Shown here piece after piece: positions 1 to 5,429 of a DNA stretch of 5,429 bases. The notes under the pieces are model-generated. The model ran no database searches and was not told the origin of the DNA. It worked only from the letters and a program-made list of their open reading frames with translations. The position numbers and the translations under genes are program-made. The stretch spans positions 1 to 5,429 of the forward strand of contig JAEZCG010000136.1 in assembly GCA_023430065.1 (NCBI GenBank), in the 5' to 3' direction. Origin of the DNA: Pseudomonadota bacterium (lineage in GTDB: Bacteria > Pseudomonadota > Gammaproteobacteria > Burkholderiales > SHXO01). Positions within the stretch are counted from its first letter, which is position 1, and each line of letters starts with the position of its first letter.

Positions 1-75
1 GCCCACCCTCACATGGTGGACGGCTACGATGCCCCCAAAGCGCCGTGTGACGTTGCGGATCTCGAGCAGAGCCAT
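1..75 (-). CDS. ABC transporter ATP-binding protein, LivG type (5' fragment)
   Basis: Only the first 25 codons are inside the window; the gene runs off the left edge. The translation begins MALLEIRNVTRRFGGIVAV. In this protein the RFGG-x-x-AV block just before the expected Walker A region is typical of LivG-family ATPases, which power ABC import of branched-chain amino acids and related substrates at the inner membrane. Walker A itself lies outside the window, so the family call rests on this short N-terminal signature. An in-frame ATG eight codons upstream (base 99) is possible. I prefer the ATG at 75 because the upstream one overlaps a -10-like hexamer and the family resemblance begins at MALLEI. 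No good Shine-Dalgarno sequence is visible for either start. The gene is separated from the porin by a terminator and is probably its own transcription unit. LivG versus another branched-chain-like importer, such as a urea or amide type, cannot be told apart here. Confidence 0.7.
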   Translation of the reverse strand, partial: MALLEIRNVTRRFGGIVAVHHVRVG

Positions 76-97
76 CGCGGGAGCCGATAAAGCGCGC

Positions 98-103
98 ATT
101 CTA
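98..103 (-). promoter_or_regulatory. possible -10 element for the LivG-type gene
   Basis: Read on the minus strand the hexamer is TAGAAT, five of six to TATAAT, lying 22 bases before the ATG at 75. A TTGCGC lies upstream but only 14 bases away, shorter than the usual 16 to 18, so no convincing -35 is present. Initiation from here would give a leader of roughly 15 bases. This is a weak call based on one hexamer and its position. Confidence 0.3.
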
Positions 104-141
104 AAGCAAATGCCGCAGCGCAATCCCCGGCTCTGGAAGCA

Positions 142-169
142 CAAGAGGCGCCCCGAAGGGCGCCTCTTG
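142..169 (-). terminator. intrinsic terminator with UUCG tetraloop, downstream of the porin gene
   Basis: A perfect 12-bp inverted repeat (142-153 and 158-169) encloses a 4-base loop. On the minus strand the loop is TTCG closed by a C-G pair, the unusually stable C(UUCG)G tetraloop. The stem is rich in G and C near the loop and ends in CTCTTG followed by TGCTTCC, so the U tract is short and interrupted. It begins 42 bases beyond the porin stop codon and ends before the -10-like element of the next minus-strand gene, which fits termination of the porin transcript. The stem is symmetric, but the UUCG loop forms only in minus-strand RNA; plus-strand RNA would carry CGAA. Confidence 0.8.
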
Positions 170-210
170 AAGCGGGCCGACGCGCAGTCCGACCCGGCTG
201 GCGGCCTCGA

Positions 211-1644
211 TCAGAAGTAGAGGGCGGCGCGCAGGGTGACGGCCTTCTCGTCGTCGTGCTGCTTTCCATTGACGGTGACCGGCGTGTCGAACTCCGTCTG
301 CACGTAATTCAGGTAGACGCGGACGTTGGTGACGGGAATCCACTTCAGCCCGATGGTGAAGGCGTTGGCCTGGTTGGTGCGCCCCGAGTTCGCGGTGAAG
401 TCGCTTGCATCGAAGTCGCTGTAGCGCAGGCCGACCTCGAAGGCACCCAGGCCGCCGCTGCCAAGCGCTTTGTTCGGCACGATCGCGCGGTACGCACCGC
501 TCCTGTACGACTTGGCGTACTGCTCCCCGGTGATCATCCAGGACACGCTCGCGTAGTAGGCGTCGATGTCGTTGTCCACGCCAGTTCCCGCCACGCTGTA
601 CTCGTAACTCGCCTTCGTATACTCGCCCTGCAGCTTGACGGGTCCCCACGCCAGCGAGAGTTCGGCACCCATGCGCGTGCGGTCGACCTCGTCGTCGTCC
701 GCGGCGATCGCCGCGGTCTGGAAGAATGTCACGCCGCGCGCCTCGGTGCGTCCGTTCGGAACGACGGAGCCGTCCACCAGCGTTCCGTCCGTATACCCGA
801 CGGCACCGTGCAGGACCATGTCCGAGCGCCCCAAGAACTCGGCGGCGTTGGCGCCCACGCGCAGGACGATGTCCGGGCTGTCGTGCTCGACGTCGGTCTC
901 GTTGTTGTTCTTCCCCTGCCCGTTGGACAGCGCGGCACCGTAGAACAGCCCCTTTGCCGGGCTGCCGTGCACCATCAGACCGCGCTCCTTGGCCGGGACC
1001 AGCGCATTCATCATCGAGCGCTCCTGGAAGTCGATGAAGCGCGAGCTGGTCTGCTCCTCGATGCTGAAGGGCATCTTGAACTGGCCGATGCGCAGTTGGG
1101 CGGGGGCGAACCACGCAGCATTGAACCAGGCCACGTCCAGCGTGGTGCCGTTCTGCGCGAAATCGCCGGTGACGTCGAAGGTGTAGATGTCGTAAAGCCT
1201 GCCCTGCACGCCGAGATAGGCACGGCGTACATCGAAGGTGTTGGGAGCCGTGTCATCGGAGAAGAGGCGATAGTCGCCGTGCACCCGTCCGCTGATGCCG
1301 ATCGCGTGGCGCCCGTCACCCGACTCGAAGCCGAAGCCATCCTTGAATCTGCCGACGAGCGTGGACTTCGCCGCCTCTTTCTCCTTTTCCTCCCGCTCGC
1401 TGGCCTGTGCCTCGCGCAGCGCGCGCTGGCGGCGTTCGGCACGTGAGGTCAGGCGCTCCTGCTCACGCTCGGCCTTCAGTGCCTGGTACTCCTCGTCCGT
1501 GAGGACGCCGCGATCCTTGAGCTTGTCCAGGAGGCGGTCCAGGATCGGCGTCTCCTGTGCAAAGGACGACGAGGTGCCGAGGCACAGGGCCGCCGCCAGA
1601 GCAGCACTCAGGCAACTCGCGCGGAAGACGGTGGGTTTGCGCAT
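211..1644 (-). CDS. outer-membrane porin of the phosphate-selective OprP/OprO family (Porin_O_P)
   Basis: This 477-residue protein probably forms an outer-membrane channel for phosphate or polyphosphate. Residues 1-29 are a signal peptide: a basic start, an Ala/Leu core and likely cleavage after SSSFA. Residues 36-97 are a strongly charged, probably coiled-coil segment containing DKLKDRGVLTDEEYQALK, a type of motif common at the N-terminus of these porins. The beta-barrel follows from about residue 112. Family-like blocks include GQFKMPFSIEEQTSSRF (187-203), SWMITGEQ (368-375) with a following Tyr, and GLRYSDFD (405-412). The chain ends ALYF, with the C-terminal Phe used for outer-membrane insertion. 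The reading frame stays open far upstream, but the ATG at 1644 is chosen because it starts the signal peptide and is preceded six bases away by AGGGAG (1651-1656). A Pho box lies upstream and a terminator downstream, so it is probably monocistronic and phosphate-starvation induced. Substrate selectivity cannot be read from the sequence; the family also includes porins for other anions. Confidence 0.88.
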   Translation of the reverse strand: MRKPTVFRASCLSAALAAALCLGTSSSFAQETPILDRLLDKLKDRGVLTDEEYQALKAEREQERLTSRAERRQRALREAQASEREEKEKEAAKSTLVGRFKDGFGFESGDGRHAIGISGRVHGDYRLFSDDTAPNTFDVRRAYLGVQGRLYDIYTFDVTGDFAQNGTTLDVAWFNAAWFAPAQLRIGQFKMPFSIEEQTSSRFIDFQERSMMNALVPAKERGLMVHGSPAKGLFYGAALSNGQGKNNNETDVEHDSPDIVLRVGANAAEFLGRSDMVLHGAVGYTDGTLVDGSVVPNGRTEARGVTFFQTAAIAADDDEVDRTRMGAELSLAWGPVKLQGEYTKASYEYSVAGTGVDNDIDAYYASVSWMITGEQYAKSYRSGAYRAIVPNKALGSGGLGAFEVGLRYSDFDASDFTANSGRTNQANAFTIGLKWIPVTNVRVYLNYVQTEFDTPVTVNGKQHDDEKAVTLRAALYF

Positions 1645-1725
1645 TGAATTCTCCCTGTTGGTACGAAAGACGTCGAACGGCGTGGGACGTCGTCGACGGC
1701 GCCGCTCGCTCGGTAAGCGAGGCGC

Positions 1726-1759
1726 ATTGTGACCACGGGGGATGACGGTTTGATTACAG
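1726..1759 (-). promoter_or_regulatory. Pho box and -10 element: predicted PhoB-dependent promoter of the porin gene
   Basis: On the minus strand, 1759-1742 reads CTGTAAT-CAAA-CCGTCAT. This is two 7-mers, each matching six of seven to the Pho-box unit CTGTCAT, with the canonical 4-base A-containing spacer and 11-bp period. Ten bases downstream is CACAAT (1731-1726), four of six to TATAAT. In classical Pho promoters the box replaces the -35 and the -10 lies 10 to 11 bp beyond it, exactly as here. A weaker third unit, CGGTTAC (1770-1764, four of seven), sits 11 bp upstream in phase. Initiation would be near 1719, giving a leader of about 75 bases before the ATG at 1644. PhoB binding is inferred, not shown. 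Confidence 0.78.
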
Positions 1760-1781
1760 GGCGGTAACCGGGGACACCCAG

Positions 1782-3305
1782 TCAGTCCAGAAGGCGATAC
1801 AGCCCGGTTGCGGCCAGCAGCAACAGCGCGCCGAGGGCGAGCCAGAGCAGGCGCGTGTTCGCGCGCTGCCGCGCTTCGAGCCGATCCAGCCGTCGCTGCA
1901 GGTCGTGGCTGTCGTGGCGCGTCAGTGCGCGCTGCACCAGGCGTGGCAGCTGCGGGAAGGTCTGCGCCCATTCCGGCGCTTCCTCGCGCAGCCGTCGCGC
2001 CAGGCCGCGCCACCCCACCTGTTCGGACATCCACTGCTCGAGGTAGGGCTTGGCGGTCTTCCACAGGTCGAGATCCGGGTCGAGCTGGCGGCCCAGGCCC
2101 TCGATGTTGAGCAGCGTCTTCTGCAACAGCACCAGCTGAGGCTGGATCTCGACGTTGAAACGCCGCGAGGCCTGAAACAGGCGCAGCAGCACCTTGCCGA
2201 AGGAGATCTCGCGCAGCGGCCGGTCGAAGATCGGCTCGCACACCGCGCGGATGGCCGATTCGAACTCGTCGATGCGCGTACCCTCGGGCACCCAGCCCGC
2301 ATCCAGGTGTGCCTGCGCGACGCGACGGTAGTCACGTCGGAAGAAGGCGAGGAAGTTCTGCGCCAGGTAGTTCTTGTCGGTCTCGGTGAGCGTGCCCATG
2401 ATGCCGAAGTCGAGCGCGATGTAGCGGCCCTGGGGATCGACGAAGATGTTTCCCGGGTGCATGTCGGCGTGGAAGAAGCCGTCGCGCAACACCTGGGTGA
2501 AAAAGATCTCCACGCCGTAGCGCGCCAGGCGCGCAATGTCCACGCCCTGCTCGCGCAACGTCTGGACCTGGCTGATGGGAATGCCGCTCATGCGTTCCAT
2601 CACCATGACCTCGGCGGTGCAGTAGTCCCAGTACACCTCGGGGACGCGCAGCATCGCCGAGCCGGTGAAGTTGCGCCGCAACTGGCTCGCATTCGCGGCC
2701 TCGCGCATCAGGTCGAGCTCGTCGGAGAGGTGCTTCTCGAACTCGGCGACCACCTCGCGCGGCTTGAGCCGCTTGCCGTCGGCCCACAGGCGTTCCACCA
2801 GCGTGGCGCCGGCTTCCAGCAGCGAGACGTCATGGCGGATGACTTCCGCGATGCCCGGCCGCAGGACCTTCACCGCCGCCTGCGTGCCGTCCTTGAGCGT
2901 GGCGAAGTGCACCTGTGCGACCGACGCACTCGCCACCGGCACCGGGTCGAACTGCGCGAACACCTGCGCCAGCGGCCGCCCGTAGGCGCGCTCGAGCGTG
3001 GCGAGCACGAGTTCGGAGTCGAACGGCGGCACGCGATCCTGCAGGCGCGCGAGTTCGTCGGCGATGTCCGCCGGCAGCAGATCGCGCCGCGTGGACAGGA
3101 CCTGTCCGAACTTGACGAAGATGGGGCCCAGGCGCTCCAACGCGCGGCGCAGCCGCAGCGCGCGCGGCTCGCGCAGATCGCGCAGGTACAGGATGCGACC
3201 GACGAGGGTGCGCACGCCGCGCACGCGCTCGTGACCGAGCAGGAATTCGTCGAGTCCATAGCGCAGCGCCACCTGGACGATCAGGAGCAGCCGCAGCAGG
3301 CGCAT
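1782..3305 (-). CDS. ubiB: UbiB, ubiquinone biosynthesis atypical kinase/ATPase (ADCK/COQ8 family)
   Basis: UbiB is an inner-membrane-associated ADCK-family protein needed for aerobic ubiquinone synthesis. It is thought to use ATPase activity to help extract or present lipid intermediates to the Ubi complex, rather than to phosphorylate proteins. The 507-residue product shows the family motifs in order: the inhibitory KxGQ as KFGQ (65-68) followed by LSTRRDLLP, the Ala-rich replacement of the Gly loop ASASVAQVH (125-133), the ATP-binding Lys in AAVKV (K146), ExD (E196, D198), the catalytic-loop-like HADMHPGN (279-286) and DFG (299-301). [12 protein letters not shown] and LDLWKTAKP (412-420) are also hallmark stretches. 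The C-terminus has one clear hydrophobic helix (about 487-504); the protein is shorter than the 546-residue E. coli protein, which has two. The ATG at 3305 lies 5 bases after the ubiJ stop, marking translational coupling, and aligns with the usual N-terminus. All expected key residues are present. Confidence 0.96.
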   Translation of the reverse strand: MRLLRLLLIVQVALRYGLDEFLLGHERVRGVRTLVGRILYLRDLREPRALRLRRALERLGPIFVKFGQVLSTRRDLLPADIADELARLQDRVPPFDSELVLATLERAYGRPLAQVFAQFDPVPVASASVAQVHFATLKDGTQAAVKVLRPGIAEVIRHDVSLLEAGATLVERLWADGKRLKPREVVAEFEKHLSDELDLMREAANASQLRRNFTGSAMLRVPEVYWDYCTAEVMVMERMSGIPISQVQTLREQGVDIARLARYGVEIFFTQVLRDGFFHADMHPGNIFVDPQGRYIALDFGIMGTLTETDKNYLAQNFLAFFRRDYRRVAQAHLDAGWVPEGTRIDEFESAIRAVCEPIFDRPLREISFGKVLLRLFQASRRFNVEIQPQLVLLQKTLLNIEGLGRQLDPDLDLWKTAKPYLEQWMSEQVGWRGLARRLREEAPEWAQTFPQLPRLVQRALTRHDSHDLQRRLDRLEARQRANTRLLWLALGALLLLAATGLYRLLD

Positions 3306-3310
3306 CGGCT

Positions 3311-3910
3311 TCAGTGCTTCCGGGACAGCCGGTCGATACGCTTGGCCAGGCGCTCGACGTCGTCGCGCAGCGTATCGACCGCGCGCGACCACGTGCGCAC
3401 CTGTGCCGGCGACGCCAGCAGCCTGCGCTCCTCGACCAAGTACTCGACAGCACTCTCCATCAGGCCTCCCGCGCTGCGTCGCTGCCAGGCCGCGAATTCG
3501 CGCGCTCCGCCAACCAGGCGGTGTGCCGCCACGTCGCCGACCAGCCGGCTGAGGTCCTCCTCGATGTCCCAGCGCAGCTCGGCGAACACGCTCTGGAGGG
3601 CGGCCGCGAGGGCCGCGTCGCCGCGCACGTCGATCTCGCGGCGCGCGCCGGTGTCGCCGGCCAGCCATCGCGCGGCCGTGAACGGGGTGAGTATCACACG
3701 CGCATCCGGCTCACCTGCGGCCGGAGGCGAGGGGGCGAGCGACCCGTCTTGGCCGATCTCCAGGTCCGTGCCGAAGGGAGACACCTCGATTCGAGCGTGC
3801 CGCCCGGCGAACGGGGCCAGTGTCTCGCGCAGCCAGGGCTGGCCGTCGAGCAGATGGGCAAGCACGCGCGCGAGGAGGGAACCGGGCAGGTCGAACATCG
3901 TGCCGCGCAT
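3311..3910 (-). CDS. ubiJ: UbiJ, SCP2-domain ubiquinone biosynthesis accessory factor
   Basis: UbiJ is a soluble, non-catalytic factor that, with UbiK, supports the aerobic Ubi complex by binding ubiquinone intermediates through its SCP2 lipid-binding domain. The product has 199 residues, against about 201 in E. coli. Residues 15-110 fit the SCP2 fold, including [10 protein letters not shown] and the [11 protein letters not shown] segment. [13 protein letters not shown] (120-132) is the recognisable family block. Residues 155-197 form a charged, probably coiled-coil tail rich in Arg and Leu. The gene sits between ubiE and ubiB, the conserved arrangement. Its ATG shares one base with the ubiE stop (TGATG), pointing to coupled translation. 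A second ATG four codons on (3898) is also plausible; neither has a clear Shine-Dalgarno sequence, so re-initiation after ubiE is likely. Sequence conservation in this family is low, and the call rests on the SCP2-like pattern, length, coiled-coil tail and position. Confidence 0.9.
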   Translation of the reverse strand: MRGTMFDLPGSLLARVLAHLLDGQPWLRETLAPFAGRHARIEVSPFGTDLEIGQDGSLAPSPPAAGEPDARVILTPFTAARWLAGDTGARREIDVRGDAALAAALQSVFAELRWDIEEDLSRLVGDVAAHRLVGGAREFAAWQRRSAGGLMESAVEYLVEERRLLASPAQVRTWSRAVDTLRDDVERLAKRIDRLSRKH

Positions 3911-4653
3911 CAGAGGCGGAAGCCGCGATGCAGCGCCACCACGCCCGCGGTCAGGTTCAGGTAGTCGACGCGCTCGAAGCCCGCCGCCTGCATCATGCCA
4001 CGCAACGCCTCCTGCCCGGGATGCACGCGAATCGATTCCGCCAGGTAGCGGTAGCTGTCGGCATCGCCGGCGACCAGCCGACCCAGCCGCGGCAGCACGC
4101 CGAAGGAGTAGGCGTCGTACAGCGGCCGCAGCGGCGCCCACACTCGCGAGAACTCGAGCACGAGAGCGCGTCCACCGGGCCGCAGCACCCGGTACATCTC
4201 GGCAAGCGCCCGTTCCTTGCGTGTGACGTTGCGCAGGCCGAAGGCGATGGTCACGCAGTCGAACCGCCGGTCGGGGAACGGCAGTGCCTCCGCGTCGCAC
4301 TGGACCAGCGGGAGTGCGATGCCGGCATCGAGCAGGCGATCGCGGCCGTTGCGCAGCATCTCGCCGTTGATGTCGGTCAGCACGACCTGGCCGGTTTCGC
4401 CCACGCGCCGGTGCAGCAGCGCGCTGATGTCGCCCGTCCCGCCGGCGAGATCGAGCACGCGCTCGCCGGCGCGCAGCCCGCCCCGTTCGATCAGGATGCG
4501 CTTCCACACGCGATGCAGGCCGGCCGACATCAGGTCGTTCATGACGTCGTAGCGGCTGGCGACGGAGTCGAACACTCGCGCGACGCGACCCGCCTTTTCC
4601 GATTCGGTCACTTCCCGGAAGCCGAAGTGCGTGGTCGGCTCGTCGGGTTTCAC
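3910..4653 (-). CDS. ubiE: UbiE/MenG, demethylubiquinone/demethylmenaquinone C-methyltransferase
   Basis: UbiE transfers a methyl group from S-adenosylmethionine to the quinone ring carbon in ubiquinone synthesis, and in menaquinone synthesis where that pathway exists. The 247-residue product matches the family along its whole length (E. coli has 251). THFGF (7-12) opens the protein, YDVMNDLMS (35-43) is the first UbiE signature, [10 protein letters not shown] (66-75) is SAM motif I, TDIN (93-96) carries the acidic residue expected to bind the ribose, and GLRNV (139-143) and RVLRPGG (155-161) follow. The end, [12 protein letters not shown], is nearly invariant. The start is a GTG at 4653 overlapping the DUF971 stop by four bases (GTGA). 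It is chosen because it places THFGF at the usual distance from the N-terminus, and no ATG fits. Expression probably depends on coupling to the upstream gene. No expected residue is missing. Confidence 0.96.
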   Translation of the reverse strand: MKPDEPTTHFGFREVTESEKAGRVARVFDSVASRYDVMNDLMSAGLHRVWKRILIERGGLRAGERVLDLAGGTGDISALLHRRVGETGQVVLTDINGEMLRNGRDRLLDAGIALPLVQCDAEALPFPDRRFDCVTIAFGLRNVTRKERALAEMYRVLRPGGRALVLEFSRVWAPLRPLYDAYSFGVLPRLGRLVAGDADSYRYLAESIRVHPGQEALRGMMQAAGFERVDYLNLTAGVVALHRGFRL

Positions 4654-5051
4654 AGCGATTTCCAGCGCGTCGTCGATCCCGGCGCAGGGGCCGGCGCCTC
4701 GGGGCCACGGCTGGCGCCCGCCGCCTGCAGCCGTTCGAGATAGCGATTCCAGAGCCGTTCCTGATCCCGCCCCAGTTCGTACAGGTAGTCCCACGAATAC
4801 AATCCCGTGTCGTGTCCGTCCGAGAATACGAGCTTGAGCGCATAGCTGCCGACGGGTTCGACTGCCGTCACGACCACGTCGCGCTTTCCTACCTGCAGGA
4901 TCTCCTGTCCCGGCCCGTGCCCCCGCACCTCTGCCGAGGGCGAGAATACGCGCAGGAACTCGCACGGCAGGCGGAAGCTCCGGCCGTCCGAGAAATCGAT
5001 CTCCAGGACGCGCGAGGCCTGGTGCAGGGTGATCCGGGTGGGTGTGGGCAT
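4650..5051 (-). CDS. DUF971 / GBBH-like N-terminal domain protein
   Basis: A 133-residue cytoplasmic protein consisting mainly of one DUF971 domain (PF06155, about residues 5-105), the fold also found at the N-terminus of gamma-butyrobetaine hydroxylase. Visible family features are the opening [15 protein letters not shown], the [16 protein letters not shown] block (27-42) and the strongly conserved [17 protein letters not shown] (77-93). The last 25 residues are Ala/Pro-rich and probably disordered. It is too short to be a dioxygenase and lacks the catalytic domain, so the hydroxylase name given to such proteins is misleading. DUF971 also occurs at the C-terminus of the plant Fe-S scaffold HCF101, which hints at Fe-S or metal-linked work, but its function is unknown. 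It is the first gene of the ubi operon and its stop overlaps the ubiE start by four bases. The ATG at 5051 is chosen by domain alignment; the Shine-Dalgarno sequence is weak (GAAGA). Confidence 0.88.
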   Translation of the reverse strand: MPTPTRITLHQASRVLEIDFSDGRSFRLPCEFLRVFSPSAEVRGHGPGQEILQVGKRDVVVTAVEPVGSYALKLVFSDGHDTGLYSWDYLYELGRDQERLWNRYLERLQAAGASRGPEAPAPAPGSTTRWKSL

Positions 5052-5081
5052 GGCGTCTTCGCCGGGGAAACTGCCTGCGGA

Positions 5082-5087
5082 ATGATA
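5082..5087 (-). promoter_or_regulatory. possible -10 element of the DUF971-ubiE-ubiJ-ubiB operon
   Basis: On the minus strand this reads TATCAT, five of six to TATAAT, 30 bases before the DUF971 start codon, and would give a leader of about 24 bases. The -35 position 17 bases upstream (GCCAGT) does not resemble TTGACA, so the call rests on the -10 alone. The Pho half-sites of the divergent phoB promoter begin about 43 bases upstream of this element, so bound PhoB could influence it, although no box sits at the position PhoB normally uses to activate a minus-strand promoter. Confidence 0.35.
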
Positions 5088-5129
5088 CCTTACGCCTCCC
5101 TGCCACTGGCTCCGGCATCGCACGCGCCA

Positions 5130-5163
5130 CCGTCATGTTGCTGTAACGTTGCAGTCATACGAT
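5130..5163 (+). promoter_or_regulatory. three tandem Pho half-sites and -10 element: predicted autoregulated phoB promoter
   Basis: Three 7-mers occur at an exact 11-bp period: CCGTCAT (5130-5136, six of seven to CTGTCAT), CTGTAAC (5141-5147, five of seven) and CAGTCAT (5152-5158, six of seven). Both spacers are GTTG. Ten bases after the second unit is TACGAT (5158-5163), four of six to TATAAT. This is the Pho-promoter spacing, and the same 10 bases are found at the porin promoter. Initiation would fall near 5170, leaving a leader of about 20 bases that includes the ribosome binding site. The third unit lies in the spacer and touches the -10. It could strengthen PhoB occupancy or limit transcription when PhoB is abundant; which one is inference. 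Confidence 0.75.
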
Positions 5164-5191
5164 TGCGACCACGATACTGCGGAGAGCATGC

Positions 5192-5429
5192 ATGGCAGCC
5201 ACGGTGCTGGTGGTCGAGGACGAGCCGGCCATCCAGGAACTGATCGCCTACAACCTGAAGCAGGCCGGGCACCAGCCGCTGCGCGCCGATAATGCCGAGC
5301 ACGCGCTGCGCCTGGTGCAGGAAGCGCTGCCCGACCTGGTGCTGCTCGACTGGATGCTGCCGGGCCTGTCCGGCATCGAACTGGCCCGGCGGTTGCGCGC
5401 AGACCGCCGCACCAAGGCGATTCCCATCA
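5192..5429 (+). CDS. phoB: PhoB, phosphate-regulon response regulator (5' part, cut by window edge)
   Basis: The visible 79 codons are the first two thirds of a CheY-like receiver domain. The start VLVVEDEP (5-12) supplies the acidic pair E9-D10 that binds Mg2+, and D53 in LVLLDWMLPG is the phospho-acceptor. The Trp after D53, and MLPG-x-SG, match PhoB more closely than other OmpR-family regulators. At this point the protein aligns with E. coli PhoB without gaps. PhoB, phosphorylated by PhoR, activates phosphate-uptake genes through Pho boxes; the winged-helix DNA-binding domain and any phoR lie beyond the window. The ATG at 5192 is preceded by GGAGAG (5181-5186) at good spacing. An ATG four bases earlier is out of frame. 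The gene is divergent from the ubi operon, and three Pho half-sites upstream suggest autoregulation. The name is further supported by the Pho-box-controlled porin nearby, but an OmpR-family paralogue cannot be fully excluded without the C-terminus. Confidence 0.88.
   Translation, partial: MAATVLVVEDEPAIQELIAYNLKQAGHQPLRADNAEHALRLVQEALPDLVLLDWMLPGLSGIELARRLRADRRTKAIPI

Noticed and set aside
256..1446. A 396-codon plus-strand open frame antisense to the porin gene.
   Set aside because: No recognisable domain, and the porin frame has a signal peptide, family motifs, a ribosome binding site, promoter and terminator.
1705..1721. A 6-bp hairpin (CTCGCT/AGCGAG) in the region before the porin gene, with nearby GACGTCG repeats at 1669-1675 and 1686-1692.
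   Set aside because: The predicted transcription start falls inside the hairpin, so it would not form intact in the RNA, and short repeats like these are common in GC-rich sequence. No riboswitch or operator pattern was recognised.
1645..2241. An upstream in-frame extension of the porin reading frame into ubiB.
   Set aside because: It would bury the signal peptide inside the protein and overlap ubiB out of frame. The ATG at 1644 has its own ribosome binding site and promoter.
1905..4226. A very long plus-strand open frame (773 codons) antisense to ubiB, ubiJ and ubiE.
   Set aside because: It overlaps strongly conserved genes on the other strand; its translation is rich in His, Arg, Ala and Gln with no domain. 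Long antisense frames are expected in GC-rich DNA.
5052..5063. A short inverted repeat GGCG-AAGA-CGCC on the minus strand immediately before the DUF971 start, with the weak ribosome binding site in its loop.
   Set aside because: A 4-bp stem is too short to claim translational control.
5174..5179. GATACT as the phoB -10 element, with TTGCAG 18 bases upstream as -35.
   Set aside because: Initiation about 7 bases after it would fall within the GGAGAG ribosome binding site, leaving almost no leader. TACGAT at 5158-5163 fits both the Pho-box spacing and the leader.

Overview
The window is GC-rich proteobacterial chromosome. Codon bias, the aerobic ubiquinone genes ubiE-ubiJ-ubiB, an outer-membrane porin and a PhoB-type regulator point to a Gamma- or Betaproteobacterium. 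I cannot settle the class from the sequence alone. Almost all of it is coding. No insertion sequence, CRISPR array, tRNA or rRNA gene is visible.

Layout, left to right. (1) The first 75 bases hold the first 25 codons of a minus-strand ABC-transporter ATPase of the branched-chain amino acid (LivG) type. (2) A short intergenic region follows, carrying a UUCG-loop terminator for the next gene. (3) A minus-strand OprP/OprO-type porin follows, with a signal peptide, a charged coiled-coil N-terminus and a C-terminal Phe. A PhoB-type promoter (Pho box plus -10) lies directly upstream of it. (4) A tightly packed minus-strand operon is transcribed in the order DUF971 gene, ubiE, ubiJ, ubiB. The first three genes overlap by 4 nt and 1 nt, and ubiB starts after a 5-nt gap. 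(5) A 140-bp divergent intergenic region carries three Pho half-sites in an 11-bp rhythm. (6) phoB begins on the plus strand and is cut by the window edge after 79 codons.

Two themes emerge. The first is ubiquinone synthesis: UbiE does the C-methylation, UbiJ is the lipid-binding accessory factor, UbiB is the atypical kinase/ATPase, and a DUF971 protein of unknown role is translationally coupled to them. The second is phosphate-starvation control: phoB and the porin both have a Pho box followed at exactly 10 nt by a -10-like hexamer, so the porin is probably a PhoB target and phoB probably autoregulates. The ubiquinone operon sits between these two Pho-controlled units. No clear terminator separates ubiB from the porin promoter.

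Nothing here looks like a wholly new system. The most interesting points are the matched Pho promoters, the DUF971 coupling to ubiE, and the placement of the ubi operon inside a Pho-regulated neighbourhood.
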